Translations under genes and position numbers: made by a program
Shown: positions 7,504 through 16,241 of the stretch, piece by piece
Layout: the number at the start of each line of letters is the position of its first letter
Position numbering within the stretch: the first letter of the stretch is position 1
Notes under the pieces: generated by a model
What the model saw: only the letters and a program-made list of their open reading frames with translations
What the model was told of the DNA's origin: nothing
Database searches by the model: none
From: Pseudomonas sp. CC120222-01a
GTDB taxonomy: Bacteria; Pseudomonadota; Gammaproteobacteria; Pseudomonadales; Pseudomonadaceae
Direction of reading: 5' to 3'
DNA length: 64,000 nt
NCBI RefSeq assembly: GCF_003097235.1
Contig: NZ_QEQQ01000025.1
Coordinates: forward strand, 18,466-82,465

Positions 7504-9782
7504 CCCCAGAGCAAATGCGCGACGCATCGCTGCTCGAACTGTTCAGCCTGGAGGCCGAGGCGCAGACCCAGGTGCTCAGTACCGGGCTGATGGCACTGGA
7601 ACGCAATCCGACCCAGGCTGACCAGCTGGAAGCCTGCATGCGTGCGGCACATTCATTGAAAGGTGCGGCGCGCATCGTCGGCATCGATGCCGGGGTCAGC
7701 GTCGCCCACGTCATGGAAGACTGCTTGGTGGCGGCCCAGGAAGGGCGGTTGCTGTTGCGCGCCGAGCACATTGATGCACTGCTGCGCGGCACTGACTTGC
7801 TGATGCACATCGCCACCCCCGGCGACCCGAATGGCGAGGCGTTGGTGCCGGCGTTTCTGGTGCAAATGGCCAGCTTGCTCGACCCGACTGCGGCGCCGGC
7901 GGCGGCATCGGTTGCCGTCGAAGCACCGTTGCCCGAGGCCCCACCGCCCCAGCCTGAACCGGTGTTGCCGGCTGTTGAAGCTGACGTGGAGCCCGCTGCA
8001 CCGCGCAAGGCCGGCAAACGCCCAGTTGAGGGCGGTGAGCGGGTTTTGCGGGTCACCGCCGACCGCCTGAACAGCCTGCTCGACCTGTCGAGCAAGTCAT
8101 TGGTCGAGACCCAGCGCCTCAAGCCTTACCTGGCCACCCTGCAGCGCCTCAAGCGCATGCATGGCCAGGGCATGCGCGCCCTCGACGGCCTGAAAACGCA
8201 GCTCGAAGACAGTGGCCAGAGCCCCGAAGTGCTCGACGCCCTGGCCCAGACCCAGCGCCTGTTGCTGGAAACCCAGCAGATCCTGCAGCAGCAGGCCGCC
8301 GATCTCGACGAATTTGGCTGGCAGGCCAGCCAGCGAGCCCAGTTGCTGTACGACACGGCACTGGCCTGCCGCATGCGCCCGTTTGCCGACGTGCTCACCG
8401 GCCAGAGCCGCATGGTTCGTGACCTCGGGCGTTCGCTTGGCAAGCAGGTGCAATTGCAGATCGAAGGCGAGAAGACCCAGGTCGATCGCGACGTGCTGGA
8501 AAAGCTCGAAGCGCCGTTGACCCACTTGCTGCGCAATGCTGTCGACCATGGCATCGAACTGCCCGAGCGGCGCTTGCTGGCAGGCAAGCCGGAGGAAGGC
8601 ACAATTCGCCTGCGCGCCTCGCACCAGGCCGGGCTGCTGATGCTTGAACTGAGCGATGACGGCGCTGGCATCGACCTTGAGCGCCTCAAGCGCAACATCG
8701 TCGAGCGCGGCCTGTCACCGGCCGACACCGTGGCGCAGATGAGCGAGGCCGAGCTGCTGACCTTCCTGTTCCTGCCGGGCTTCAGCCTGCGCGACAAGGT
8801 CACCGAGGTGTCTGGCCGTGGTGTTGGCCTGGATGCGGTGCAGCACATGGTCCGCGACCTGCGCGGTTCGATCGAGCTGACCCAGTTGCCCGGCCAGGGC
8901 TGTCGTTTCAACCTGGAAGTGCCGCTGACCCTGTCGGTGGTACGCAGCCTGGTGGTGGAAGTGGGCGGTGAGGCTTATGCGTTCCCGCTGGCGCATATCG
9001 AGCGCACCCTCGAGGTAATGGCCGATGACATCGTGCAGATCGAGGGCCGCCAGCACTTCTGGCATGAAGGTCGGCATATCGGCCTGGTGGCTGCCAGCCA
9101 GTTGCTCAACCGCCCGGCAGGGCAGGGTGAGGCCAACAGCCTGCGGGTGGTGGTGATCCGCGAGCGTGAGCAACTTTATGGGGTGGCCGTGGAGCGCCTG
9201 GTCGGCGAGCGGGTGCTGGTGGTGATGCCGCTCGACCCGCGCCTGGGCAAGGTCCAGGACATTTCCGCCGGGGCGTTGCTGGACGATGGCTCGGTGGTGC
9301 TGATCATCGATGTCGAAGACTTGCTGCGCTCGGTCGAAAAACTGCTCAGCACGGGCCGCCTGGAACGCATCGAGCGCGGCGTGCAAGGGGCGCGAGGTGC
9401 CAGCCGCAAGCGCGTCCTGGTGGTCGACGATTCGCTCACCGTGCGCGAGCTGCAACGCAAGCTGCTGAGCAACCGTGGCTACGACGTGGCGGTGGCGGTG
9501 GACGGCATGGACGGCTGGAACGCCCTGCGCAGCGAAGCGTTCGACCTGCTGATCACCGACATCGACATGCCGCGCATGGATGGCATCGAACTGGTCACCC
9601 TGGTGCGCCGCGACCAACGGTTGCAGTCGCTGCCGGTGATGGTGGTGTCGTACAAGGACCGTGAAGAAGATCGCCGACGTGGCCTCGACGCTGGAGCCGA
9701 CTACTATTTGGCAAAGGCCAGCTTCCACGATGATGCGTTGCTGGATGCCGTGGTGGAATTGATCGGAGGTGCTCAGGGATGA
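7500..9782 (+). CDS. wspE: WspE, hybrid CheA-type histidine kinase with receiver domain
   Basis: Kinase that phosphorylates WspR and WspF. Starting at the ATG at 7500 (overlapping the wspD stop) the protein has 760 residues; the frame is open further upstream, but that part lies inside wspD and is not used. Domains: HPt with phospho-accepting His51 (AAHSLKGAARI), a proline/alanine-rich linker around 135-165, dimerisation helices, HATPase (LLRNAVDHGIE N-box, DDGAGID, GRGVGLDAV), a CheW-like regulatory domain, and a C-terminal receiver with phospho-acceptor Asp687 (LLITDIDMPRMDG). Overlaps wspF by four bases. Confidence 0.95.
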   Translation: MTPEQMRDASLLELFSLEAEAQTQVLSTGLMALERNPTQADQLEACMRAAHSLKGAARIVGIDAGVSVAHVMEDCLVAAQEGRLLLRAEHIDALLRGTDLLMHIATPGDPNGEALVPAFLVQMASLLDPTAAPAAASVAVEAPLPEAPPPQPEPVLPAVEADVEPAAPRKAGKRPVEGGERVLRVTADRLNSLLDLSSKSLVETQRLKPYLATLQRLKRMHGQGMRALDGLKTQLEDSGQSPEVLDALAQTQRLLLETQQILQQQAADLDEFGWQASQRAQLLYDTALACRMRPFADVLTGQSRMVRDLGRSLGKQVQLQIEGEKTQVDRDVLEKLEAPLTHLLRNAVDHGIELPERRLLAGKPEEGTIRLRASHQAGLLMLELSDDGAGIDLERLKRNIVERGLSPADTVAQMSEAELLTFLFLPGFSLRDKVTEVSGRGVGLDAVQHMVRDLRGSIELTQLPGQGCRFNLEVPLTLSVVRSLVVEVGGEAYAFPLAHIERTLEVMADDIVQIEGRQHFWHEGRHIGLVAASQLLNRPAGQGEANSLRVVVIREREQLYGVAVERLVGERVLVVMPLDPRLGKVQDISAGALLDDGSVVLIIDVEDLLRSVEKLLSTGRLERIERGVQGARGASRKRVLVVDDSLTVRELQRKLLSNRGYDVAVAVDGMDGWNALRSEAFDLLITDIDMPRMDGIELVTLVRRDQRLQSLPVMVVSYKDREEDRRRGLDAGADYYLAKASFHDDALLDAVVELIGGAQG

Positions 9783-10792
9783 AGGTCGCCATCGTCAACG
9801 ATATGCCCATGGCGGTAGAGGCGTTGCGCCGGGCCCTGGCCTTCGAGCCCGCGCACCAGGTGATCTGGGTGGCCAGCAATGGCGCCGAAGCCGTGCGCAT
9901 GTGCGCCGAGGACACCCCCGACCTGATTCTCATGGACCTGATCATGCCGGTGATGGATGGCGTCGAGGCGACCCGGCGGATCATGGCCGAAACGCCTTGT
10001 GCCATCGTCATCGTCACGGTCGACCGCAAGCAGAACGTGCACCGGGTGTTCGAGGCCATGGGGCATGGCGCCCTGGATGTGGTCGACACCCCCGCGCTGG
10101 GCGCTGGGGACGCCCGTGAGGCAGCGGCGCCGCTGCTGCGCAAGATCCTCAACATCGGCTGGTTGATCGGCCAGCAGCGGCCCGGTGCGAGCAAGCCGCT
10201 CGCCGCGCCCCTGCGCGAGGCCTCGCAGCGCAGTGGCCTGGTAGCCATAGGCTCGTCCGCTGGCGGCCCTGCCGCGCTCGAAGTCCTGCTCAAAGGCCTG
10301 CCGCGCGGCTTTTCAGCCTCGATCGTGCTGGTCCAGCATGTTGACCAGGTGTTTGCCGCCGGCATGGCCGAGTGGCTCGCCAGCGCCTGCGGCCTGCCGG
10401 TGCGCCTGGCTCGCGAAGGCGAGCCGCCACAACCCGGGCAGGTGTTGCTGGCCGGTACCAATCACCACATCCGCCTGCTGCAAGGTGGCCAGTTGGCCTA
10501 CACTGCCGAACCCGTCAACGAAATCTACCGGCCCTCGATCGACGTGTTCTTCGAGAGCGTGGCGCGTTACTGGAACGGCGACGCGGTGGGCGTGCTGCTC
10601 ACCGGCATGGGGCGCGATGGCGCCCAAGGCCTGAAGCTGATGCGCCAGCGGGGCTATCTGACGATTGCCCAGGACCAGTCCAGCAGTGCGGTGTACGGCA
10701 TGCCCAAGGCCGCTGCGGCAATCGATGCAGCGGTTGAAATCCGCCCGCTTGAGCGAATTGCCGGGCGCTTGATGGAAATCTTTGCAAAATGA
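9779..10792 (+). CDS. wspF: WspF, CheB-type receptor methylesterase
   Basis: Response-regulator methylesterase that removes methyl groups from WspA and so damps the pathway. 337 residues: receiver domain with Asp53 (LILMDLIMPVMDG), linker about 115-150, then the CheB catalytic domain with Ser160 (IGSSAGGPAALE), His187 (LVQHVDQVF) and Asp280 (LTGMGRDGAQG). All three catalytic residues are present, so the gene looks intact. In P. aeruginosa and P. fluorescens, loss of wspF locks the pathway on and gives wrinkly colonies. Overlaps the wspE stop by four bases and is followed by a 51-base gap before wspR. Confidence 0.96.
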   Translation: MKVAIVNDMPMAVEALRRALAFEPAHQVIWVASNGAEAVRMCAEDTPDLILMDLIMPVMDGVEATRRIMAETPCAIVIVTVDRKQNVHRVFEAMGHGALDVVDTPALGAGDAREAAAPLLRKILNIGWLIGQQRPGASKPLAAPLREASQRSGLVAIGSSAGGPAALEVLLKGLPRGFSASIVLVQHVDQVFAAGMAEWLASACGLPVRLAREGEPPQPGQVLLAGTNHHIRLLQGGQLAYTAEPVNEIYRPSIDVFFESVARYWNGDAVGVLLTGMGRDGAQGLKLMRQRGYLTIAQDQSSSAVYGMPKAAAAIDAAVEIRPLERIAGRLMEIFAK

Positions 10793-10843
10793 CGACATTT
10801 ATAGAATCGCGCCGCATGGACGGCCGTGATCAGGTGAATTCGA

Positions 10844-11848
10844 ATGACTGATCTACCGATCGAAGGCTTCGCGACGCCCAACGAGAATTCGGCAATGGTC
10901 CTGTTGGTCGATGATCAGGCGATGATCGGCGAAGCGGTGCGACGTGGCCTGGCCCACGAAGAGAACATCGATTTCCACTTCTGTGCCGACCCGCACCAGG
11001 CGGTGGCCCAGGCCATGCGCCTCAAGCCCACGGTCATCCTCCAGGACCTGATCATGCCCGGCCTCGACGGCCTGACCCTGGTGCGCGAATACCGCAACAA
11101 CCCGGCCACCCAGGACATCCCGATCATCGTCCTGTCGACCAAGGAAGACCCGCTGGTCAAGAGCGCGGCCTTCGCCGCCGGGGCCAACGATTACCTGGTC
11201 AAGCTGCCGGACTCCATCGAGCTGGTGGCGCGTATCCGCTACCACTCGCGCTCCTACCTGACCCTGCTGCAGCGCGACGAAGCCTACCGCGCCTTGCGCG
11301 TGAGCCAGCAGCAGCTGCTCGACAGCAACCTGATGCTGCAGCGGCTGATGAACTCCGATGGCCTCACCGGCTTGTCCAACCGCCGTCACTTCGACGAGTA
11401 CCTGGAGCTGGAATGGCGCCGGGCCATGCGTGAGCAGCAGCAATTGTCGTTGCTGATGATCGATGTCGATTACTTCAAGGTGTTCAACGACAGCTTCGGC
11501 CACCTGGCCGGCGACGAGGCGTTGCGCCAGGTGGCCGAAGCCATTCGCGGTTCCTGCTCGCGGCCGACCGACCTGCCGGCCCGCTACGGTGGCGAGGAGT
11601 TCGCCCTGGTGCTGCCCAACACCTCGCCCGGCGGCGCACGCCTGGTCGCAGAAAAACTGCGCCAGACCGTGCTCGGCCTGAACATCGCGCACAGCGCGCC
11701 AACTGCCGACTCGCACCTGACCGTGAGCATCGGCCTGGCGACCCTGACGCCGGCCATCGGCAGCCATTGCCGGCAGCTGATTTCGGCGGCGGACAAGGGG
11801 CTGTACCTGGCCAAGAACAACGGGCGCAACCAGGTCGGGATTGCCTGA
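10844..11848 (+). CDS. wspR: WspR, response regulator diguanylate cyclase
   Basis: Output protein of the Wsp system, making c-di-GMP from two GTP when phosphorylated. 334 residues: receiver domain with Asp68 (VILQDLIMPGLDG), coiled linker about 135-172, then a GGDEF-family domain with active-site GGEEF at 249-253. An RxxD inhibitory site (RPTD, 240-243) sits five residues before the active site, so product inhibition is expected. This is the only wsp gene with a real gap upstream (51 bases); the AT-rich TTTATAGAAT there could hold an internal promoter, but no matching -35 was seen. Shine-Dalgarno AGGTGA precedes the ATG. Confidence 0.96.
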   Translation: MTDLPIEGFATPNENSAMVLLVDDQAMIGEAVRRGLAHEENIDFHFCADPHQAVAQAMRLKPTVILQDLIMPGLDGLTLVREYRNNPATQDIPIIVLSTKEDPLVKSAAFAAGANDYLVKLPDSIELVARIRYHSRSYLTLLQRDEAYRALRVSQQQLLDSNLMLQRLMNSDGLTGLSNRRHFDEYLELEWRRAMREQQQLSLLMIDVDYFKVFNDSFGHLAGDEALRQVAEAIRGSCSRPTDLPARYGGEEFALVLPNTSPGGARLVAEKLRQTVLGLNIAHSAPTADSHLTVSIGLATLTPAIGSHCRQLISAADKGLYLAKNNGRNQVGIA

Positions 11849-11940
11849 GGCCGATGCGGCTGCCCAACGGGCTGCCGCCGTTCTTTGGATGGGTTATACT
11901 CGCGGGCTTTTCACCGAATTCGCACGAGAGCCAGCCGCCC

Positions 11941-13036
11941 ATGGAAATCCAACCAATCCTGAACACCATCAAGGACCTCACCGAGCGTTCCCTGTCCATT
12001 CGGGGGTATCTTTGACTACGATCACAAGCATGACCGCCTGATCGAAGTCAACCGCGAGCTGGAAGACGCTGCCGTCTGGAACAAGCCCGAGTACGCCCAG
12101 GCCCTGGGCCGCGAGCGTGCCATGCTGGCGCAGGTCGTAGAGACCCTGGACAAGATGGCCAACGGCCTTGCCGACTGCAAGGACCTGCTCGACATGGCTG
12201 TCGAGGAAGGTGACGAAGGCGCTGTGAGCGATGTCGAGACCGAGCTGCAGGCCTTGGAAGAATCCCTGGCCCAGCTTGAGTTCCGTCGCATGTTCAGCGG
12301 CGAGATGGACATGAACAACGCCTATCTGGACATCCAGGCCGGCTCCGGCGGTACCGAGGCGCAGGACTGGGCCAACATCCTGCTGCGCATGTACCTGCGC
12401 TGGGCCGACAAGCGTGGCTTCGACGCCACCATCATCGAACTGTCCGAAGGTGAAGTCGCCGGTATCAAAGGCGCCACCGTGCACATCAAGGGCGAGTACG
12501 CCTTCGGCTGGCTGCGCACCGAGATCGGCGTGCACCGCCTGGTGCGCAAGAGCCCGTTCGACTCCGGCGCGCGTCGCCACACCTCGTTCTCGGCGGTGTT
12601 CGTGTCCCCCGAGATCGACGACAAGGTCGAGATCGAGATCAACCCGTCCGACTTGCGCATCGACACCTACCGCTCCTCCGGTGCCGGTGGTCAGCACGTG
12701 AACACCACCGACTCGGCGGTGCGTATCACCCACGTACCGACCAACACCGTGGTGGCTTGCCAGAACGAACGCTCCCAGCACGCCAACAAGGACACCGCCA
12801 TGAAAATGCTGCGGGCCAAGTTGTACGAGCTGGAAATGCAGAAGCGCAACGCCGCCTCCCAGGCGCTGGAAGACAGCAAGTCGGACATCGGCTGGGGCCA
12901 CCAGATCCGTTCCTACGTGCTGGATGACTCGCGCATCAAGGACCTGCGGACCGGCGTCGAGCGCAGCGACTGCAACAAGGTGCTGGACGGCGACATCGAC
13001 CAGTACCTGGAAGCGAGCCTCAAGCAGGGCCTGTAA
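11941..13036 (+). CDS. prfB: peptide chain release factor 2, with programmed +1 frameshift
   Basis: Releases peptides at UGA and UAA. The frame from ATG 11941 meets TGA at 12013-12015 after 24 codons; reading continues in the +1 frame from 12014, giving 364 residues, the normal RF2 length. The shift site GGGTATCTTTGAC, with a G-run just upstream, is the classic autoregulatory slip (CTT followed by TGA C). The SPF specificity motif (VRKSPFDSG) and the catalytic GGQ (GAGGQHVNTTDS) are both present. A TATACT at 11895-11900 may be its -10. lysS follows 93 bases later, as in E. coli. Coding parts: 11941-12012 and 12014-13036. Confidence 0.97.
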
Positions 13037-13051
13037 GCCGCACACCACCGC

Positions 13052-13101
13052 CGCGCTGCCTGGCTACCCGCCGGTAGCGCGTGCCCTGCCCGAAAAGGGC
13101 A
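13052..13101 (+). promoter_or_regulatory. two stem-loops in the prfB-lysS spacer
   Basis: First stem: CGCGCTGCC (13052-13060) with GGTAGCGCG (13073-13081), nine pairs including one G-U. Second: TGCCC GAAAA GGGCA (13087-13101). Neither has a T-run, so they are not standard terminators; they could stabilise the prfB mRNA end or tune lysS translation. Confidence 0.45.
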
Positions 13102-13129
13102 ACGAATACCTGATGGAAAGAATGACGAC

Positions 13130-14632
13130 ATGAGCGACCTCAAGACCGAATCGCAAGACCTGCAACAGGAAGAAAACGCCCTGATCGCCCTGCGCAAGGA
13201 AAAACTTGCCGCAGAACGCGCCAAGGGCAACGCCTTCCCCAACGACTTCCGTCGCGACAGCTACTGCAACGACCTGCAGAAACAGTACGCGGACAAGACC
13301 AAGGAAGAGCTGGAAGCAGCCGCGATCCCGGTCAAGGTTGCCGGCCGCATCATGCTCAACCGTGGCTCGTTCATGGTCATCCAGGACATGACCGGCCGTA
13401 TCCAGGTCTACGTCAACCGCAAGACCCTGCCGGAAGAAACCCTGGCCGCGGTCAAGACCTGGGACCTGGGCGACATCATCAGCGCCGAAGGCACCCTGGC
13501 CCGTTCCGGCAAGGGTGACCTGTACGTCGAGATGACCAACGTGCGCCTGCTGACCAAGTCGCTGCGCCCGCTGCCGGACAAGCACCACGGCCTGACCGAC
13601 ACCGAACAGCGCTACCGCCAGCGCTACGTCGACCTGATGGTCAACGAAGAAACCCGCCACACCTTCCGTGTGCGTTCGCAGGTGATCTCGCACATCCGCA
13701 AGTTCCTCATCGAGCGCGACTTCCTCGAAGTCGAGACGCCGATGCTGCAGACCATCCCTGGCGGCGCCGCGGCCAAGCCGTTCGAAACCCACCACAATGC
13801 CCTGGACATGGCCATGTTCCTGCGTATCGCGCCGGAGCTGTACCTCAAGCGCCTGGTGGTCGGTGGCTTTGAAAAAGTGTTCGAGATCAACCGCAACTTC
13901 CGTAACGAAGGCGTTTCGACTCGTCACAACCCTGAATTCACCATGCTCGAGTTCTACCAGGCCTACGCCGACTACCGCGACAACATGGACCTCACCGAGG
14001 AACTGTTCCGCGAGCTGGCGCTGCTGGTACTGGGCACCACCGATGTCCCGTATGGCGACAAGGTGTTCCACTTCGGCGAGCCGTTCGCGCGCCTGTCGGT
14101 ATTCGACTCGATCCTCAAGTACAACCCGGAGCTGACTGCTGCCGACCTGCAGGACGTCGACCGTGCCCGCGACATCGCCAAGAAGGCCGGCGCCAAGGTG
14201 CTGGGCCACGAAGGCCTGGGCAAGCTGCAGGTTATGATTTTCGAAGAGCTGGTCGAGCACAAGCTGGAGCAGCCGCACTTCATCACCGAGTACCCGTTCG
14301 AAGTATCGCCGCTGGCCCGTCGTAACGACGAAAACCCGGCCGTGACCGACCGCTTCGAGCTGTTCATCGGTGGCCGCGAGATCGCCAACGCCTACTCCGA
14401 GCTCAACGATGCCGAAGACCAGGCCGAGCGCTTCCTGGCCCAGGTGGCCGAGAAGGACGCCGGTGACGACGAAGCCATGCACTACGACGCCGACTTCGTT
14501 CGCGCCCTGGAGTACGGCATGCCGCCGACTGCCGGTGAAGGCATCGGCATCGACCGCCTGGTGATGCTGCTGACCAACTCGCCGTCCATTCGCGACGTGA
14601 TCCTGTTCCCGCACATGCGCCCACAGGCCTGA
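13130..14632 (+). CDS. lysS: lysyl-tRNA synthetase, class II
   Basis: Charges tRNA-Lys with lysine in the cytoplasm. 500 residues, the usual length. An N-terminal OB-fold anticodon-binding domain (about 60-160, GRIMLNRGSFMVIQDMTGRI) is followed by the class II catalytic core: motif 1 around FLEVETPMLQ, motif 2 FRNEGVSTRHNPEFTMLE, and motif 3 GEGIGIDRLVMLLT near the C-terminus. The ATG has GGAAAG about nine bases upstream. Follows prfB and ends just before a strong terminator. Confidence 0.97.
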   Translation: MSDLKTESQDLQQEENALIALRKEKLAAERAKGNAFPNDFRRDSYCNDLQKQYADKTKEELEAAAIPVKVAGRIMLNRGSFMVIQDMTGRIQVYVNRKTLPEETLAAVKTWDLGDIISAEGTLARSGKGDLYVEMTNVRLLTKSLRPLPDKHHGLTDTEQRYRQRYVDLMVNEETRHTFRVRSQVISHIRKFLIERDFLEVETPMLQTIPGGAAAKPFETHHNALDMAMFLRIAPELYLKRLVVGGFEKVFEINRNFRNEGVSTRHNPEFTMLEFYQAYADYRDNMDLTEELFRELALLVLGTTDVPYGDKVFHFGEPFARLSVFDSILKYNPELTAADLQDVDRARDIAKKAGAKVLGHEGLGKLQVMIFEELVEHKLEQPHFITEYPFEVSPLARRNDENPAVTDRFELFIGGREIANAYSELNDAEDQAERFLAQVAEKDAGDDEAMHYDADFVRALEYGMPPTAGEGIGIDRLVMLLTNSPSIRDVILFPHMRPQA

Positions 14633-14643
14633 GTGAACTGAAC

Positions 14644-14669
14644 AAGCCGCCTTTCGGGGCGGCTTTTTC
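14644..14669 (+). terminator. rho-independent terminator of prfB-lysS
   Basis: Perfect eight-pair stem AAGCCGCC (14644-14651) / GGCGGCTT (14658-14665) followed by T-rich TTTCTT, twelve bases after the lysS stop. Confidence 0.9.
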
Positions 14670-14684
14670 TTGCCTGAAGCTTTA

Positions 14685-14784
14685 TGTTGTCTGTACCGGC
14701 CCTATCGCGGCTGAAGCCGCTCCTACAGGCATCCGATGTCCTGTAGGAGCGGCTTCAGCCGCGATAGGGCCGGTACAGGCAACA
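14685..14784. repeat. 100-base near-perfect palindrome (REP-type inverted pair)
   Basis: Arms 14691-14729 and 14740-14778 are perfect 39-base inverted copies, extended outward by TGTTG/CAACA to about 45 bases with one mismatch; the loop is only ten bases. The arm core is GGCTGAAGCCGCTCCTACAGG-like, a different REP subtype from the one at 1891. Located between lysS and a TetR gene. Confidence 0.9.
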
Positions 14785-14811
14785 GATGACTCGAACCATG
14801 AGGTAACCACT

Positions 14812-15528
14812 GTGACACCCGCAATGGCCCAACAAGGCGCCGCCGGCATTGCCACCGCCGTCGCCGAGAGCGTGCAGTACCAGGGTCGCAAGACCGCCCG
14901 TCAAGGCAGCGAACAGCGCCGCCAGCTGATCCTCGACGCCGCCATGCGCATCGTCGTGCGCGATGGCGTGCGTGGCGTGCGCCACCGTGCGGTGGCCGCC
15001 GAGGCGGGTGTGCCGCTGTCGGCCACCACTTACTACTTCAAGGACATCGAAGACCTGCTCACCGATACCTTCGCCCAGTATGTCGAGCGCAGCGCTGCCT
15101 ACATGGCCAAGCTTTGGGCCAACACCGAGGTGGTCCTGCGCCAGCTGCTGGCCCAGGGTGATGGCAGCGTGCAGTCGCGGGCGCGACTGGCCGACGAAAT
15201 CGCCCGTATGACCGCCGACTATGTCCAGCGCCAGTTGCTCAATCGCCGCGATTTCATGATGGCCGAGCAGGCCTTCCGCCAGGAGGCCCTGCTGTGCCCG
15301 CGCCTGGCGGAGCTTGTGTGCGCGCATGAGCAGATTCTGCTGCATGGTGCCCGTCAGCTGCTGCAGGTGGTCGGCTCGCAGCAACCGGAACAGGACGCCC
15401 AAATGTTGACGGCGATTATCGAGCAGATGGAATATCAGGGCCTGCTCAAGGATGCCGATGCGCAAGCCGATGGGCAGATGCTCGCTATGCTTACCCGTTA
15501 CCTGCACTTGGTGCTGGCATCGGCCTGA
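14812..15528 (+). CDS. TetR-family transcriptional regulator
   Basis: DNA-binding repressor-type protein of 238 residues. The helix-turn-helix lies at about 40-78 (LILDAAMRIVVRDGVRGVRHRAVAAEAG, then LSATTYYFKDIEDLLTDTF), in the canonical TetR arrangement but preceded by an unusually long, about 30-residue, Ala/Gln-rich N-terminus. The GTG at 14812 is used because GAGG lies about nine bases upstream; an ATG at 14824 is the alternative. The C-terminal ligand domain gives no clue to the effector. Possible targets are the lipoprotein and metallopeptidase genes downstream or itself; no clear operator was found. Confidence 0.85.
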   Translation: MTPAMAQQGAAGIATAVAESVQYQGRKTARQGSEQRRQLILDAAMRIVVRDGVRGVRHRAVAAEAGVPLSATTYYFKDIEDLLTDTFAQYVERSAAYMAKLWANTEVVLRQLLAQGDGSVQSRARLADEIARMTADYVQRQLLNRRDFMMAEQAFRQEALLCPRLAELVCAHEQILLHGARQLLQVVGSQQPEQDAQMLTAIIEQMEYQGLLKDADAQADGQMLAMLTRYLHLVLASA

Positions 15529-15557
15529 GCTGAGACCGAACTTTCAAGGAGAACCTG

Positions 15558-16106
15558 ATGAAAGCCTGGCGTGTGGTGTTGTTGACGTTGTCATTCCTCC
15601 TGCTGGGCGGTTGTCTGGTGACCTTTCATGAGCCGCTGCCGAGCAACCAGGCGGCGCCCAAGGCATTGCTCGGCAAATGGAGCAGCAAGGACGCGTGGGG
15701 CGAACCGCTGAAGCTGACCATCAGCCGCAGTGGCGGTGATGCCTACAAGGCGGTAGCCACGGCCAAAGGCAAGGCGCCGGAGGAATACACCTTCACCGTC
15801 TCGCGTCATGGCAACCGCTGGTACCTGTCGGCCGGCGTGCCCAAGCGCCTGGGCGGCAACTTCCTGATTGGCGGCTTCGACATCGTCGATGGCAAGGAAT
15901 TGGTGGTCTACAACCTCGACGTCGAGCAGGTGCAGCAGGCGGTCGAGAAGAAGGAACTGAGCGGGCGCAGTACCGAGGTTGCGCAAGAAAACGAACAGGG
16001 CGTGCTGATCGACAGCCCGTCGCCGCGCGTGCTCGCCTATCTGGATGACCCGGCCAACTCCGACCTGTTCGTCGAAGTGGCGCGCTTCCAGCGCTCTGGC
16101 AAATGA
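15558..16106 (+). CDS. putative lipoprotein, unknown function
   Basis: 182 residues. Signal peptide of type II with lipobox LLGGC, lipidated Cys19. Position +2 is Leu, so outer-membrane sorting is expected. The rest is soluble and rich in beta-type patterns (LKLTISRSGGDAYKAVAT, WYLSAGVPKRLGGNFLIGGF). Good Shine-Dalgarno AAGGAG. Family not recognised with certainty. It follows the TetR gene by 29 bases and may be cotranscribed with it. Confidence 0.8.
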   Translation: MKAWRVVLLTLSFLLLGGCLVTFHEPLPSNQAAPKALLGKWSSKDAWGEPLKLTISRSGGDAYKAVATAKGKAPEEYTFTVSRHGNRWYLSAGVPKRLGGNFLIGGFDIVDGKELVVYNLDVEQVQQAVEKKELSGRSTEVAQENEQGVLIDSPSPRVLAYLDDPANSDLFVEVARFQRSGK

Positions 16107-16113
16107 CCGTGTC

Positions 16114-16207
16114 GGCTTCTTCGCGGCTAAAGCCGCTCCCACAGGTACAGCGCCAGGCCTGAAGCTTGTGGTATCCCTGTGGGAGCGGCTTTAGCCGCGA
16201 AGAGGCC
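16114..16207. repeat. REP-type inverted pair
   Basis: 32-base arms (16114-16145, 16176-16207) with one mismatch and a 30-base loop; core GCGGCTAAAGCCGCTCCCACA. Sits eight bases after the lipoprotein stop and close to the next gene's Shine-Dalgarno. Confidence 0.9.
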
Positions 16208-16241
16208 AGCACAGGTATCTTGTTCTAGAAAGGAGTCCCCG

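Noticed and set aside
10783..10812. wspR-specific promoter (TTGCAA ... TAGAAT)
   Set aside because: Spacing of about 14 bases is too short for a normal promoter; kept only as a remark under wspR.
11941..13036. prfB as a frameshifted pseudogene
   Set aside because: The stop at codon 25 is the well-known programmed +1 site; the rest is intact.
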